DNA from: a virus | IMG/VR virus record: IMGVR_UViG_3300030099_004565 | Coordinates: 1-31,769 of that record | Direction: 5' to 3' (one strand) | DNA: 31,769 bases | Shown here: positions 24,526 through 31,086 of the stretch, in pieces | How positions within the stretch are numbered: the first letter of the stretch is position 1 | Layout: each line of letters starts with the position of its first letter | The notes under the pieces: generated by a model | Told to the model about the DNA's origin: nothing | The model's input: the letters and a program-made list of their open reading frames with translations, nothing else | Databases searched by the model: none | Made by a program: the position numbers and the translations under genes

Positions 24526-25007
24526 TCTTCTTCTCCAATTGAGGGTTTAACTTTTAAATTAGGTTTCCATTCTTTTTCAAAATCATATCTCCACTCTCGA
24601 TCTGTAGCATCTGGATCTGGATCTGGAGTAATAGCAGCAGCTGCTTTTGCAAAAGAACCTGTTTGTTCTTTTACTCGTTGGAATGTTTCTACAGTCTTTT
24701 TGTGTTCTCTATCTTCATTGTATACAGCTTGCTGATGATCATCGAGTTCTCTTTGTGAAACAGGTCGTAGGTTTTTTTCTTTCATTACTTTCTCTCTGTG
24801 CATCGAGTTTTCAATGTACATACCAAGGCCACGATCAAAATAGCCGTGACTGTCACCCCATCTTGCAGGCGTGTGCGCCCATAATGATAGTTGGCGATTA
24901 AGCGGTGCTTCACATACTTCGCATACCTGGTCATCTGCCTCATCAAAATCACAAATAATTTGTACATCAAGATCACAAGGTTTACAACGATAGTCATAAA
25001 TAGGCAT
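24522..25007 (-). CDS. FmdB-type zinc-ribbon protein (161 aa)
   Basis: The opening MPIYDYRCKPCDLDVQIICD is the FmdB/CxxC zinc-ribbon signature, with knuckles C8-x2-C11 and C29-x2-C32 visible. The zinc ribbon covers about 40 residues; the remaining 120 are polar, with a helical part (VMKEKNLRPVSQRELDDH) and an acidic end. Such proteins are found in bacterial genomes as putative regulators and are also common between portal and scaffold in aquatic phages. The role is not known. It starts 11 bp after the portal gene and overlaps the next gene by four bases. Confidence 0.78.
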   Translation of the reverse strand: MPIYDYRCKPCDLDVQIICDFDEADDQVCEVCEAPLNRQLSLWAHTPARWGDSHGYFDRGLGMYIENSMHREKVMKEKNLRPVSQRELDDHQQAVYNEDREHKKTVETFQRVKEQTGSFAKAAAAITPDPDPDATDREWRYDFEKEWKPNLKVKPSIGEEE

Positions 25008-25017
25008 AAACTTTCCA

Positions 25018-26688
25018 TTATGGGAGAAACTGTTGAATGTCTTGTGGCGATGGTTGACCCTGCATACCAGCAGATGTTTGCTGTTGTTCTTGTGCTGCTG
25101 CTGCTTGTTGTTGTTGAGGATTTTCCGATGCTCCTTCTATTGCAGAAATAAAAGTTTGTGGTAAATCCAACAAGCGAATTAAATGAGACAACACTTCAGC
25201 TGGAGGAGTACCTAGCTCCAATAGGGTAGGCATTACAGTTAAGAACTCTTGTTTCTTGACCGCCTCACTAACTGGTGTCGCTCCAGTATCATTAGCATAA
25301 TAAGTAAAGTCACCAGTAATGTCCTTTGATTTTATGACAGTAGGTTCGCCATCAATCAGGATAACATCACCATCATCCTGGATGTACAACCGTATCATTG
25401 AAATGTATATTTCTGCAATGTATTCGATAGCACTGTCTCTTTCTCTGGCAAGTCTACCAATCTCAGAAGAAGAATATGCAGCAAGTGCAGTAATCTCTGT
25501 TGCGGTTGCCCGTGAGGATTCTCCTCTAGTAAACGGAGCAAGTACCGAACCGCGTTCGAAATCATCTTGCACTTGTTGCACATAACGTTCTAGCTCCGCA
25601 GGCACAGGTGTATGAGGCACAGACATAATACTATTTCCAAGCTGTTGTCCCTGACTAAGCTCAACTTCAATAAACTCTCCATCAACCCCTTGTGATAGTT
25701 TGCTCATTGCTTCAGCATCAAAAACACCAGCCTCCACCACCCATTGACGAGCTGACCTACGCACCATCGAGGCCTGATAAGTGCGTAGGATATTCAACTC
25801 TTGTACTTGATCATACACTCGTCGAAGCGCAGAATAGCCTCGCATTGGAAGGTCTGGCTGTCTGCTAAAGAACAATGGAATGATAGGACTAATTGGATTG
25901 TCCGTAGCATCCCGAAACGGAATAGCAGAGTATTTCACTTCTCTGATATTGTCTTCCTCTCCCTCCGGCAGAACAATACCATCGTAAAGAAACTTCTCAC
26001 CATTCCTATAGTCTGGTGACCAGACATACAGTTTATCATTTACAAGATCATAAAACTCTAAAATTTCCACATATTGAAACTCTGGTTCTGTGTCTTCAAA
26101 TGTTTTATTATTGTATCCATCATCACCATTAACTCTATCTAAAAATCGAATTAATGAATGAGCACTAAACTTTTTTGGACCATATTTATCTCTGGCCTCT
26201 TTTAATGTCAGATGATACCGATGGCCAACAAACTTTTGATCAGACCAAGCAGCTGCATCCTCATCAACAATTACATCCCAGGGTGGAATGGCGCAAACGG
26301 AAACTCTTTTAAAAGGATCTTTGTGGTCATTGGGTAACAACTTTAAAAATGCACAAGGGTTAATTAGTGCGAGCCTACTGGCATCTTCAAGCTGTGACCG
26401 TATACCATCCAAAAAATTATTACACAAGGCTTGTACAATTTGTGGATTGCCATTACCTCTAACATCACCTTTTACCACTACTGATGGGCTACGTGCAAAC
26501 AATGAGGCAATGTATCCTTCTATAAATTCATAAGCTCTACTGGTTTCAATTACTACCTGTTGTGGAGCTTCTAATTTATTCCAGTACCGTGTCATATATG
26601 CTGATCGGAGTTGTCGTAGTTCTGGGCGTTGTTCGTCCCAATACTTTTCGTGATTGGCATAATAGGCTGCAATGGTAATCGGCTTCAT
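25018..26688 (-). CDS. portal protein
   Basis: The 556-residue protein lies directly after the large terminase. Blocks that fit a podoviral portal are the N-terminal helix (YYANHEKYWDEQRPELRQLR), a Trp/Asp-rich clip-wing region (CAIPPWDVIVDEDAAAWSDQ), ATEITALAAYSSSEIGRL in the stem helices near residue 400, and a Gln/Ala-rich C-terminal tail (QQQQAAAAQEQQQTSAGMQ). It would form the dodecameric ring through which DNA is packaged and leave the head. I chose ATG 26688 because it overlaps the terminase stop (ATGA); an in-frame GTG at 26703 is possible. Confidence 0.85.
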   Translation of the reverse strand: MKPITIAAYYANHEKYWDEQRPELRQLRSAYMTRYWNKLEAPQQVVIETSRAYEFIEGYIASLFARSPSVVVKGDVRGNGNPQIVQALCNNFLDGIRSQLEDASRLALINPCAFLKLLPNDHKDPFKRVSVCAIPPWDVIVDEDAAAWSDQKFVGHRYHLTLKEARDKYGPKKFSAHSLIRFLDRVNGDDGYNNKTFEDTEPEFQYVEILEFYDLVNDKLYVWSPDYRNGEKFLYDGIVLPEGEEDNIREVKYSAIPFRDATDNPISPIIPLFFSRQPDLPMRGYSALRRVYDQVQELNILRTYQASMVRRSARQWVVEAGVFDAEAMSKLSQGVDGEFIEVELSQGQQLGNSIMSVPHTPVPAELERYVQQVQDDFERGSVLAPFTRGESSRATATEITALAAYSSSEIGRLARERDSAIEYIAEIYISMIRLYIQDDGDVILIDGEPTVIKSKDITGDFTYYANDTGATPVSEAVKKQEFLTVMPTLLELGTPPAEVLSHLIRLLDLPQTFISAIEGASENPQQQQAAAAQEQQQTSAGMQGQPSPQDIQQFLP

Positions 26689-28205
26689 ACGTTCTTCTTC
26701 CACGGTATTGGTTGTTGTTTTATCTTCTTGGCTCTTGTTTCTGATATTAGCATATCCATTAAGTTTCGTCGAACCAACTTCAATTTTCGTCTAGGTATAT
26801 CTCTTAAACAACGATACGCCAATGCAATACTCATTGCAAGGTCATCGTGCATTCCTGTAGGTGCTTCCGGGGTAACTTTTAATACAACCAAACATCGGAG
26901 CTCGGCCAACACTTGTGCATCCATTTTCATAATCATACCCTCTGTAATGTACTCTCTTAGGGTTTCATAAGCATCCAGTTTGCTTTTGGTTGTTGTAGTC
27001 CAGTCTTTACCATCTACTGTACACCACAAGTTCTTGTATCCAAAGTGGCGCAAACGATACAATACAACGTGACCGTGATTGTTACTTTCACAGAGTACAC
27101 GGGCATCATTAAACCATTGTGCTATATCCATTACTTTGTCAGCAAATGCAGATGGACTTATTGTATTACTGCGGTAATGAAATACAGGCTGCAATGTTGC
27201 CATAGAAATAACAGATATAGCAGAATAATCCCTACCAACACCAGCAGCAACATCAACACCCATCGCATATACATCATCATCCCTGGGATCTTCATACAAT
27301 CGTTCCTCTCCATTAAAGTGTATCTCTTCAATGTCTCGTATATCATCCAAACTAAAGTATGCAGCAGAGGCATAATGAAACGCATCATCCAAACAACCAG
27401 GATACTCCCGGCGAAACTTTTCTAGACCAAGAGTAGCTATCTGATTGCGTCTCCAATAAAGCTGGTCAAAGTCTAGATTGTATTGCTTAATAAGCCATTG
27501 TTCTTCTTCGCTTGGTTCAAAGTCTTTGGGTGCTTCTTGTTTGTACTTCTGGTGTTCCCACCACCAATAAGTTACCAAGTGCCAACCATTTTCAGGAGCA
27601 CCCATAATCAAACGATGAAAAGTATCTGCTGGTTGGTCCGGAGTACTTTCAATAATAATCTGTCCAGTACCAACAGTAGCTACAATCTGTGCCAGCATTT
27701 CTTGTGGGTCATCATAGAAAGCAAACTCAGACAAGTGTACACTACTAAGCATAAACGATCGTGTACCACCCTTTGAACCAGCAGTAAAAGAAGACAACTC
27801 AGAGCCACTGTCAGCAAACGACATCGTTGTAGCATTATCAATAGACAGCTTACGTTGCAGTATTAATGGCAAGCTGTCATGCATTAGCTTGTCCATACGA
27901 CGTAGGTTCTTTGCTGAACGCTGGTGAAAACTAATTACACCAAACTTTAACGGGTCTTTTGTTGTATATGTTTGCCACAAAGCATAGGCTCTTAGTAATG
28001 TAGAGATACCAATCTGCCGAGGTTTGAGAATAATTATCTTTTGGTGTTGTTGTAGTTTTTTTATAAGTTCTTCTTGTTCACTATTCGGACTGAACCTGAC
28101 CAGTTTACCACTATATTTATCCTGTATTTTCAACAACTTAACAAACTTCAGTGGATCTTGTAATACCTTATTCAATTCTTCCTGGACATCATCAGGTAAC
28201 TTCAT
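26685..28205 (-). CDS. terminase large subunit (ATPase and nuclease)
   Basis: The 506-residue protein carries a deviant Walker A (KPRQIGIST, about 61-69), a Walker B-like block (VHLSEFAFYDD, about 156-166), a coupling motif (IIIESTP near 184-190), and an RNase-H-like nuclease with Asp318 in GVDVAAGVGRDYSA, Glu373 in CESNNHG and the Asp pair 454-455 in GMHDDLAMS. It powers DNA translocation and cuts concatemers. I prefer ATG 28205, six bases after GAGG; the in-frame TTG codons upstream are less likely. It overlaps the resolvase gene by 14 bp. The pairing with RusA and the circular map suggest headful cutting. Confidence 0.95.
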   Translation of the reverse strand: MKLPDDVQEELNKVLQDPLKFVKLLKIQDKYSGKLVRFSPNSEQEELIKKLQQHQKIIILKPRQIGISTLLRAYALWQTYTTKDPLKFGVISFHQRSAKNLRRMDKLMHDSLPLILQRKLSIDNATTMSFADSGSELSSFTAGSKGGTRSFMLSSVHLSEFAFYDDPQEMLAQIVATVGTGQIIIESTPDQPADTFHRLIMGAPENGWHLVTYWWWEHQKYKQEAPKDFEPSEEEQWLIKQYNLDFDQLYWRRNQIATLGLEKFRREYPGCLDDAFHYASAAYFSLDDIRDIEEIHFNGEERLYEDPRDDDVYAMGVDVAAGVGRDYSAISVISMATLQPVFHYRSNTISPSAFADKVMDIAQWFNDARVLCESNNHGHVVLYRLRHFGYKNLWCTVDGKDWTTTTKSKLDAYETLREYITEGMIMKMDAQVLAELRCLVVLKVTPEAPTGMHDDLAMSIALAYRCLRDIPRRKLKLVRRNLMDMLISETRAKKIKQQPIPWKKNV

Positions 28206-28566
28206 CAACAACCTCTATTTCCAAAATGAATGACCATTCACTTTTTACATACTTCTTCGATGCAACCAGCATTTCTATTTGAGCATCATCTTCATACACA
28301 ATCTTATTGAGTGCATCACACACAGAAGCAAAACAATTTTGTAAATCACGTCTTCGTCGATCACCAAATACTACATCAAGTGACAGCTTGACTGGTTTAT
28401 CTGTTATTACCCATCCTTGTTCTCGAACAGCAGCAGCAGCAGTCCAAGCCAACCACTTCTCAAAGTCTTTTACATCTTTGAGTTTGTATACCTGGTTACC
28501 ACGAACACGCATCATATTCTTTTTCATTGGGATTTTACGGTCACCCTTAATAATCAAACTACTCAT
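28192..28566 (-). CDS. rusA: RusA-family Holliday-junction resolvase, variant active site
   Basis: The protein is about 124 residues from ATG 28566, close to RusA length (about 120). The family core is clear: GDRRRRDLQNCFASVCDALN, then VYEDDAQIE and ASKKY. In E. coli RusA, from memory, Asp70, Asp72, Lys76 and Asp91 serve catalysis in 'RDLDN..K ... DD'. Here the first Asp and the DD pair remain, but the second Asp is Gln (RDLQN) and the Lys position reads Ala. It may resolve or trim branched replication intermediates before packaging, which its overlap with the terminase gene supports, or its activity may be reduced. Two upstream in-frame ATGs would extend it into the previous gene. Confidence 0.82.
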   Translation of the reverse strand: MSSLIIKGDRKIPMKKNMMRVRGNQVYKLKDVKDFEKWLAWTAAAAVREQGWVITDKPVKLSLDVVFGDRRRRDLQNCFASVCDALNKIVYEDDAQIEMLVASKKYVKSEWSFILEIEVVDEVT

Positions 28567-28894
28567 ACTTCTCATATTTCTCAAAAGCTTCATCTTCTAA
28601 AAACTGCTGATACAATCGATACCCTGTTCTAATACTCATTAATATACTATGGATCATAAATCGCTCCTGCAACAACTCTTTTAATCGAGCATCATCTCCA
28701 TCGTATGCCCAGCTGGGTACACCATCAATGTATACAAAATCTCCTTCTGTCCAAATGTCAATCTCATACTGTGACCCATACAAAACAATACCAGCTTCAC
28801 AACGCTGTAATGCGTTCTTGTATAGCTCCAATGATGTTTTAAAAATCACAGCTAACATTTCATCTTTCTCAAACATTTGAGTTCGTATACTCAT
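28559..28894 (-). CDS. unknown 111-aa protein
   Basis: I do not recognise it. It is acidic, helical at both ends, and has a central part (YGSQYEIDIWTEGDFVYIDG) that looks like beta strands. The start at ATG 28894 overlaps the previous stop (ATGA) just after AGGAG; an earlier in-frame start is less likely. It lies between the second regulator and the resolvase in an unbroken string of overlapping genes, so it is an early-to-middle gene of the leftward unit. Confidence 0.62.
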   Translation of the reverse strand: MSIRTQMFEKDEMLAVIFKTSLELYKNALQRCEAGIVLYGSQYEIDIWTEGDFVYIDGVPSWAYDGDDARLKELLQERFMIHSILMSIRTGYRLYQQFLEDEAFEKYEKYE

Positions 28895-29136
28895 TCTCCT
28901 ACCCCATAGCAATACCGACCAACATACAACAAAACACGCTCTTCTGATTTGCCTGTCTCTTCTGCCAATACCTTAATCGTTTTCATTAAAATCTTTGTCG
29001 ACACTTCTCGATCTTTATTCTTGTAATCTAAAAAAGCACTGTGAGAACAACCAACCTTTTTGGCCAGCCAGTTTACACTACGCTCACACTTCTCCAGTTC
29101 ATCATACACCCAATCACCAAATCTAATCTTCGTCAT
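28891..29136 (-). CDS. Cro/CI-type helix-turn-helix regulator 2 (81 aa)
   Basis: The start ATG 29136 follows GGAGAGG. A helix-turn-helix of the XRE family fits residues about 18-45 (ERSVNWLAKKVGCSHSAFLD), with a following helix (TKILMKTIKVLAEETGKSEE). The protein is a single DNA-binding domain, like Cro, with no cleavable C-terminal domain. It overlaps the upstream regulator gene by 14 bp. It is a candidate for binding the dyad at the three main promoters, together with or against its neighbour. Confidence 0.72.
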   Translation of the reverse strand: MTKIRFGDWVYDELEKCERSVNWLAKKVGCSHSAFLDYKNKDREVSTKILMKTIKVLAEETGKSEERVLLYVGRYCYGVGE

Positions 29137-29383
29137 ACATCCTCTCCAAAGCATATCGATACGCAGGTATACTACTCAACGCATCCTCAAACATTTCTAA
29201 CAATTCCATACCAGCTTCTTTGGCCAATACCTCACACGCCACCACCATCAAATCAATACCAACCGTTTGGCCCTTCTCCCAACGATTAATAGAACCATCA
29301 GATATACCACTCGCAAAATAAAACCAAGCTTGATTTACACCAAGCAAATGCAACCAACTACGTACCCATTGACCAAAGTTCAT
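29123..29383 (-). CDS. Cro/CI-type helix-turn-helix regulator 1 (86 aa)
   Basis: The XRE-type fold is seen in residues about 14-60: VNQAWFYFASGISDGSINRW followed by EKGQTVGIDLMVVACEVLAK. The recognition helix is in SDGSINRWEKG, the classic 'GvS.gsI.rWEkG' form. It is one domain, too short for a lambda CI-type protein. The start overlaps the previous stop (TAATG) with a weak ribosome site. Together with the next gene it makes a tandem regulator pair at the beginning of the late-type unit. Confidence 0.78.
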   Translation of the reverse strand: MNFGQWVRSWLHLLGVNQAWFYFASGISDGSINRWEKGQTVGIDLMVVACEVLAKEAGMELLEMFEDALSSIPAYRYALERMYDED

Positions 29384-29685
29384 TATAAACCATAGTAATA
29401 GGCTAAAATTTCAACCTCAACATGACCGTGCCATTCGTTCTTTTTCGAACCACCTATAGCCCATTCACTATCATAAAAAAATTCTACAATCTTATAATCG
29501 CATACTGAGACAACAACCTCAATACCAGCATCTATAAACCCTTCACAAATAAGATTTTCTAAATATTCGGTAGAAAGAGTTTTTTCAAAAAGAGAACGCG
29601 CTTCTTCTTTTCCAATAGATTTATCAATTGAAAAATCAATAACAACCATTAATTTCTTTTCTTCATACATACTGTGTAAGATCAT
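29383..29685 (-). CDS. unknown 100-aa protein
   Basis: I do not recognise it. It is acidic, with FSIDKSIGKEEARSLFEKTL as a helical N-terminal part and a beta-rich C-terminal half (AGIEVVVSVCDYKIVEFFYD, HVEVEILAYYYG). It starts with an ATGA overlap with the gene before it and a GGTG ribosome site, and runs into the first regulator by one base. It is part of the early string of small genes behind the leftward promoter. Confidence 0.6.
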   Translation of the reverse strand: MILHSMYEEKKLMVVIDFSIDKSIGKEEARSLFEKTLSTEYLENLICEGFIDAGIEVVVSVCDYKIVEFFYDSEWAIGGSKKNEWHGHVEVEILAYYYGL

Positions 29686-30032
29686 ACTACACCAGTATAA
29701 AAACTAATCGATTGAACCAACGACAAATGATACGTATGAAATGTTTGAGTATTTATCTTCCAGGAGCTTTTCTTCTTGCGCTTCTCTGGCCACATTATGG
29801 CACGGCTACCTGCTGAGTTGTGAGGATCTGAATAAGCTAACTTCTTCGTTATATGAACCAATATTAAACCTAGGTCTATTGTTGTTGTTGTTGGAAGTTC
29901 TATACCTTCAAAACTAAAATCATCTACATACGTTTTGTCATAACAATAAATATGATGATCTCTACCAAACCGACCACACAAATACTCCAGTTCCTCACTG
30001 TACATTCGCACTAACTTTTCACTACTCATCAT
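29682..30032 (-). CDS. unknown 116-aa protein
   Basis: Start ATG 30032 is preferred: GGAG lies four bases upstream and the ATG overlaps the previous stop (ATGA). Starts further upstream would run about 50 bp into the preceding gene. The sequence has a helical N terminus (LVRMYSEELEYLCGRF), a middle block (LPTTTTIDLGLILVHITKKL) and a basic patch (PEKRKKKSSWK). No family is recognised. Confidence 0.6.
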   Translation of the reverse strand: MMSSEKLVRMYSEELEYLCGRFGRDHHIYCYDKTYVDDFSFEGIELPTTTTIDLGLILVHITKKLAYSDPHNSAGSRAIMWPEKRKKKSSWKINTQTFHTYHLSLVQSISFYTGVV

Positions 30033-30325
30033 TTTCTCCATAACTTTAGCTGTACACTTTTTGGCAAAAACTTCTTCCACGTTTCTTTTCTTTTTACTTC
30101 TTCTCTGCTTTTAAAACCTAAACACACTGGTTTATTATTTATCAACTGTATCTCCTGGGGATACCCCTCTTCAGACGTGTCATAACACATCATATGCAAC
30201 AACAATAGACAACCACCCTTACTCGGATTGAGCGGCTGCTTTGTACAATGAGCACACCATTTTTCCTCAAACCATATACCTTCTGAACCTGAACCTGGTC
30301 TGTATAATGTTATCTTTTTATTCAT
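30029..30325 (-). CDS. Cys-rich putative zinc-binding protein, first gene of the leftward unit (98 aa)
   Basis: Four main cysteines are spaced as C24-x2-C27 (WCAHC), C39 (GGCLLL) and C68 (KPVC), with a further Cys at 47. The sequence between (YPQEIQLINNKPVC) recalls small Cys-rich phage proteins with the form 'W-x-C-x2-C ... G-C-x-I ... YP-x-E-x ... P-x-C'; function unknown. It has a strong AAGGAG ribosome site six bases before the ATG and is the first gene after promoter P3, whose transcript would have a leader of only about a dozen bases. Confidence 0.72.
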   Translation of the reverse strand: MNKKITLYRPGSGSEGIWFEEKWCAHCTKQPLNPSKGGCLLLLHMMCYDTSEEGYPQEIQLINNKPVCLGFKSREEVKRKETWKKFLPKSVQLKLWRK

Positions 30326-30342
30326 ATCTTACTCCTTGTCTA

Positions 30343-30371
30343 AACATAAACAATAACTGTCTATATGTCAA
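30343..30371 (-). promoter_or_regulatory. promoter P3 of the leftward unit with operator-like half-sites
   Basis: On the minus strand the -35 is TTGACA (30371-30366), the spacer 17 bp and the -10 TATGTT (30348-30343). The half-site TAGACA/TGTCTA occurs inside the spacer (30358-30363) and again right after the -10 (30337-30342), 21 bp apart. The 9-mer CTGTCTATA (30357-30365, + strand) is also present at promoter P1. The gene starts at 30325. Confidence 0.68.
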
Positions 30372-30510
30372 CAATAGAATAAAAGAATATACAAAACTAC
30401 AACTCCTGTATTCCTCTATACCCTACACTTAGAGCACTCTTTATACACATACACAACATTGTGTGGCCTCTAAAAAATTACCGCCAAATTTCTAGGGCGT
30501 ACTATGATAA

Positions 30511-30632
30511 GGGTTATATTACCGATCTTGGGGGGGGCCTATCTAGTAAATCATATTGAATAGGGTTCTCACTGAAAAGAGTACCTACAATAATCCCCGC
30601 TGGGTGGGAAGAAGACGCGGGGCTATATTACC
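30511..30632 (+). repeat. 13-bp direct repeat pair in the noncoding region
   Basis: GGGTTATATTACC at 30511-30523 and GGGCTATATTACC at 30620-30632 differ at one base and lie 109 bp apart. The second copy begins in the right arm of the hairpin CCCCGC/GCGGGG (30595-30600 with 30617-30622). They may be iteron-like protein-binding sites. Confidence 0.6.
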
Positions 30633-30835
30633 TAGCGAAAAAATTTCCCTGTTGAGGTCGGGGTGTTGGGGTCAAGGTTGGGATTTGTTGAGGTGTCCAG
30701 CTGGGCATGTGTACTGAAATTGATAGATGGTTTTGTGTGTTGCGCAATGTGTGATTAGGCTACAAATAAAATTAGTATTTTTTGATCTGTTGTTGTGGTC
30801 GGTTTGTCGGGTGTTATAGGTTTTCCAGGTATGTC

Positions 30836-30870
30836 TGTCTATAGACAACTGGTCTATATATTGTTATGAT
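30836..30870 (+). promoter_or_regulatory. promoter P1 of the rightward unit with palindromic operator
   Basis: The -35 is TAGACA (30842-30847), the spacer 17 bp and the -10 TATGAT (30865-30870). The -35 is the right half of the perfect 12-bp palindrome TGTCTATAGACA (30836-30847). A further TCTATA lies in the spacer. The same geometry is found at P2. A repressor bound at the palindrome would block polymerase directly. Confidence 0.7.
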
Positions 30871-30930
30871 TATCTTGTGGTTGGGAGTTGTTTCCAGCTG
30901 CGGTTTCACTATTTACATAAGGGGTCTTTT

Positions 30931-31086
30931 ATGACTTTGTTATCTTTTGTTAGAGCGGTTGCTTTGACAGTTATGGAGCGATATGAAGATATCGCTTTCT
31001 CTCTTGCTTTCATCTGTGCTAGCCTTTGGTTAGTTCGTTGCGTTTGTGGCGCTGTATATACTCTTCATGTCGGGGGTGTATTATGA
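30931..31086 (+). CDS. small membrane protein, first gene of the rightward unit (51 aa)
   Basis: The start ATG 30931 follows AAGGGG by six bases; an upstream in-frame GTG (30877) would sit at the expected transcript start and is rejected. One membrane helix is seen (IAFSLAFICASLWLVRCVCG, residues about 20-39), with a short charged N-terminal part (MERYEDI). As the first gene behind P1 it is expected early. A role at the host membrane is likely; the exact function is unknown. It overlaps the next gene (ATGA). Confidence 0.62.
   Translation: MTLLSFVRAVALTVMERYEDIAFSLAFICASLWLVRCVCGAVYTLHVGGVL

Larger units (their letters stand above)
30326..30930. other. 605-bp divergent noncoding region, candidate origin
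   Basis: No convincing gene is found here. It holds P3 at the left end and P1 at the right end, a run of eight G (30530-30537), a GC hairpin (30595-30622), two copies of a 13-bp repeat (GGGYTATATTACC at 30511 and 30620), a G-tract-rich stretch (30658-30683) and an A+T-rich stretch (30763-30785). This mixture, plus divergence of transcription, fits a regulatory and possibly replication-origin region; the latter is inference. Confidence 0.55.

Noticed and set aside
27045-27425. Plus-strand open frame of 126 codons inside the large terminase gene
   Set aside because: It is a shadow frame opposite the terminase nuclease region; its Tyr/Ile/Thr-rich product resembles no protein family.
30241-30432. 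Plus-strand open frame running into the divergent noncoding region
   Set aside because: It crosses P3 and overlaps the first leftward gene in antisense; no ribosome site.
30595-30622. CCCCGC/GCGGGG hairpin considered as a terminator
   Set aside because: The loop is long (16 bases) and neither strand has a T run after the stem, so it is better seen as a possible protein or origin structure.
30515-30632. Resemblance of TATATTACC to the TAATATTAC nick site of rolling-circle CRESS viruses
   Set aside because: The match is imperfect, no stem places it in a loop in both copies, and no HUH-type Rep protein is encoded. The repeat is kept only as a repeat.
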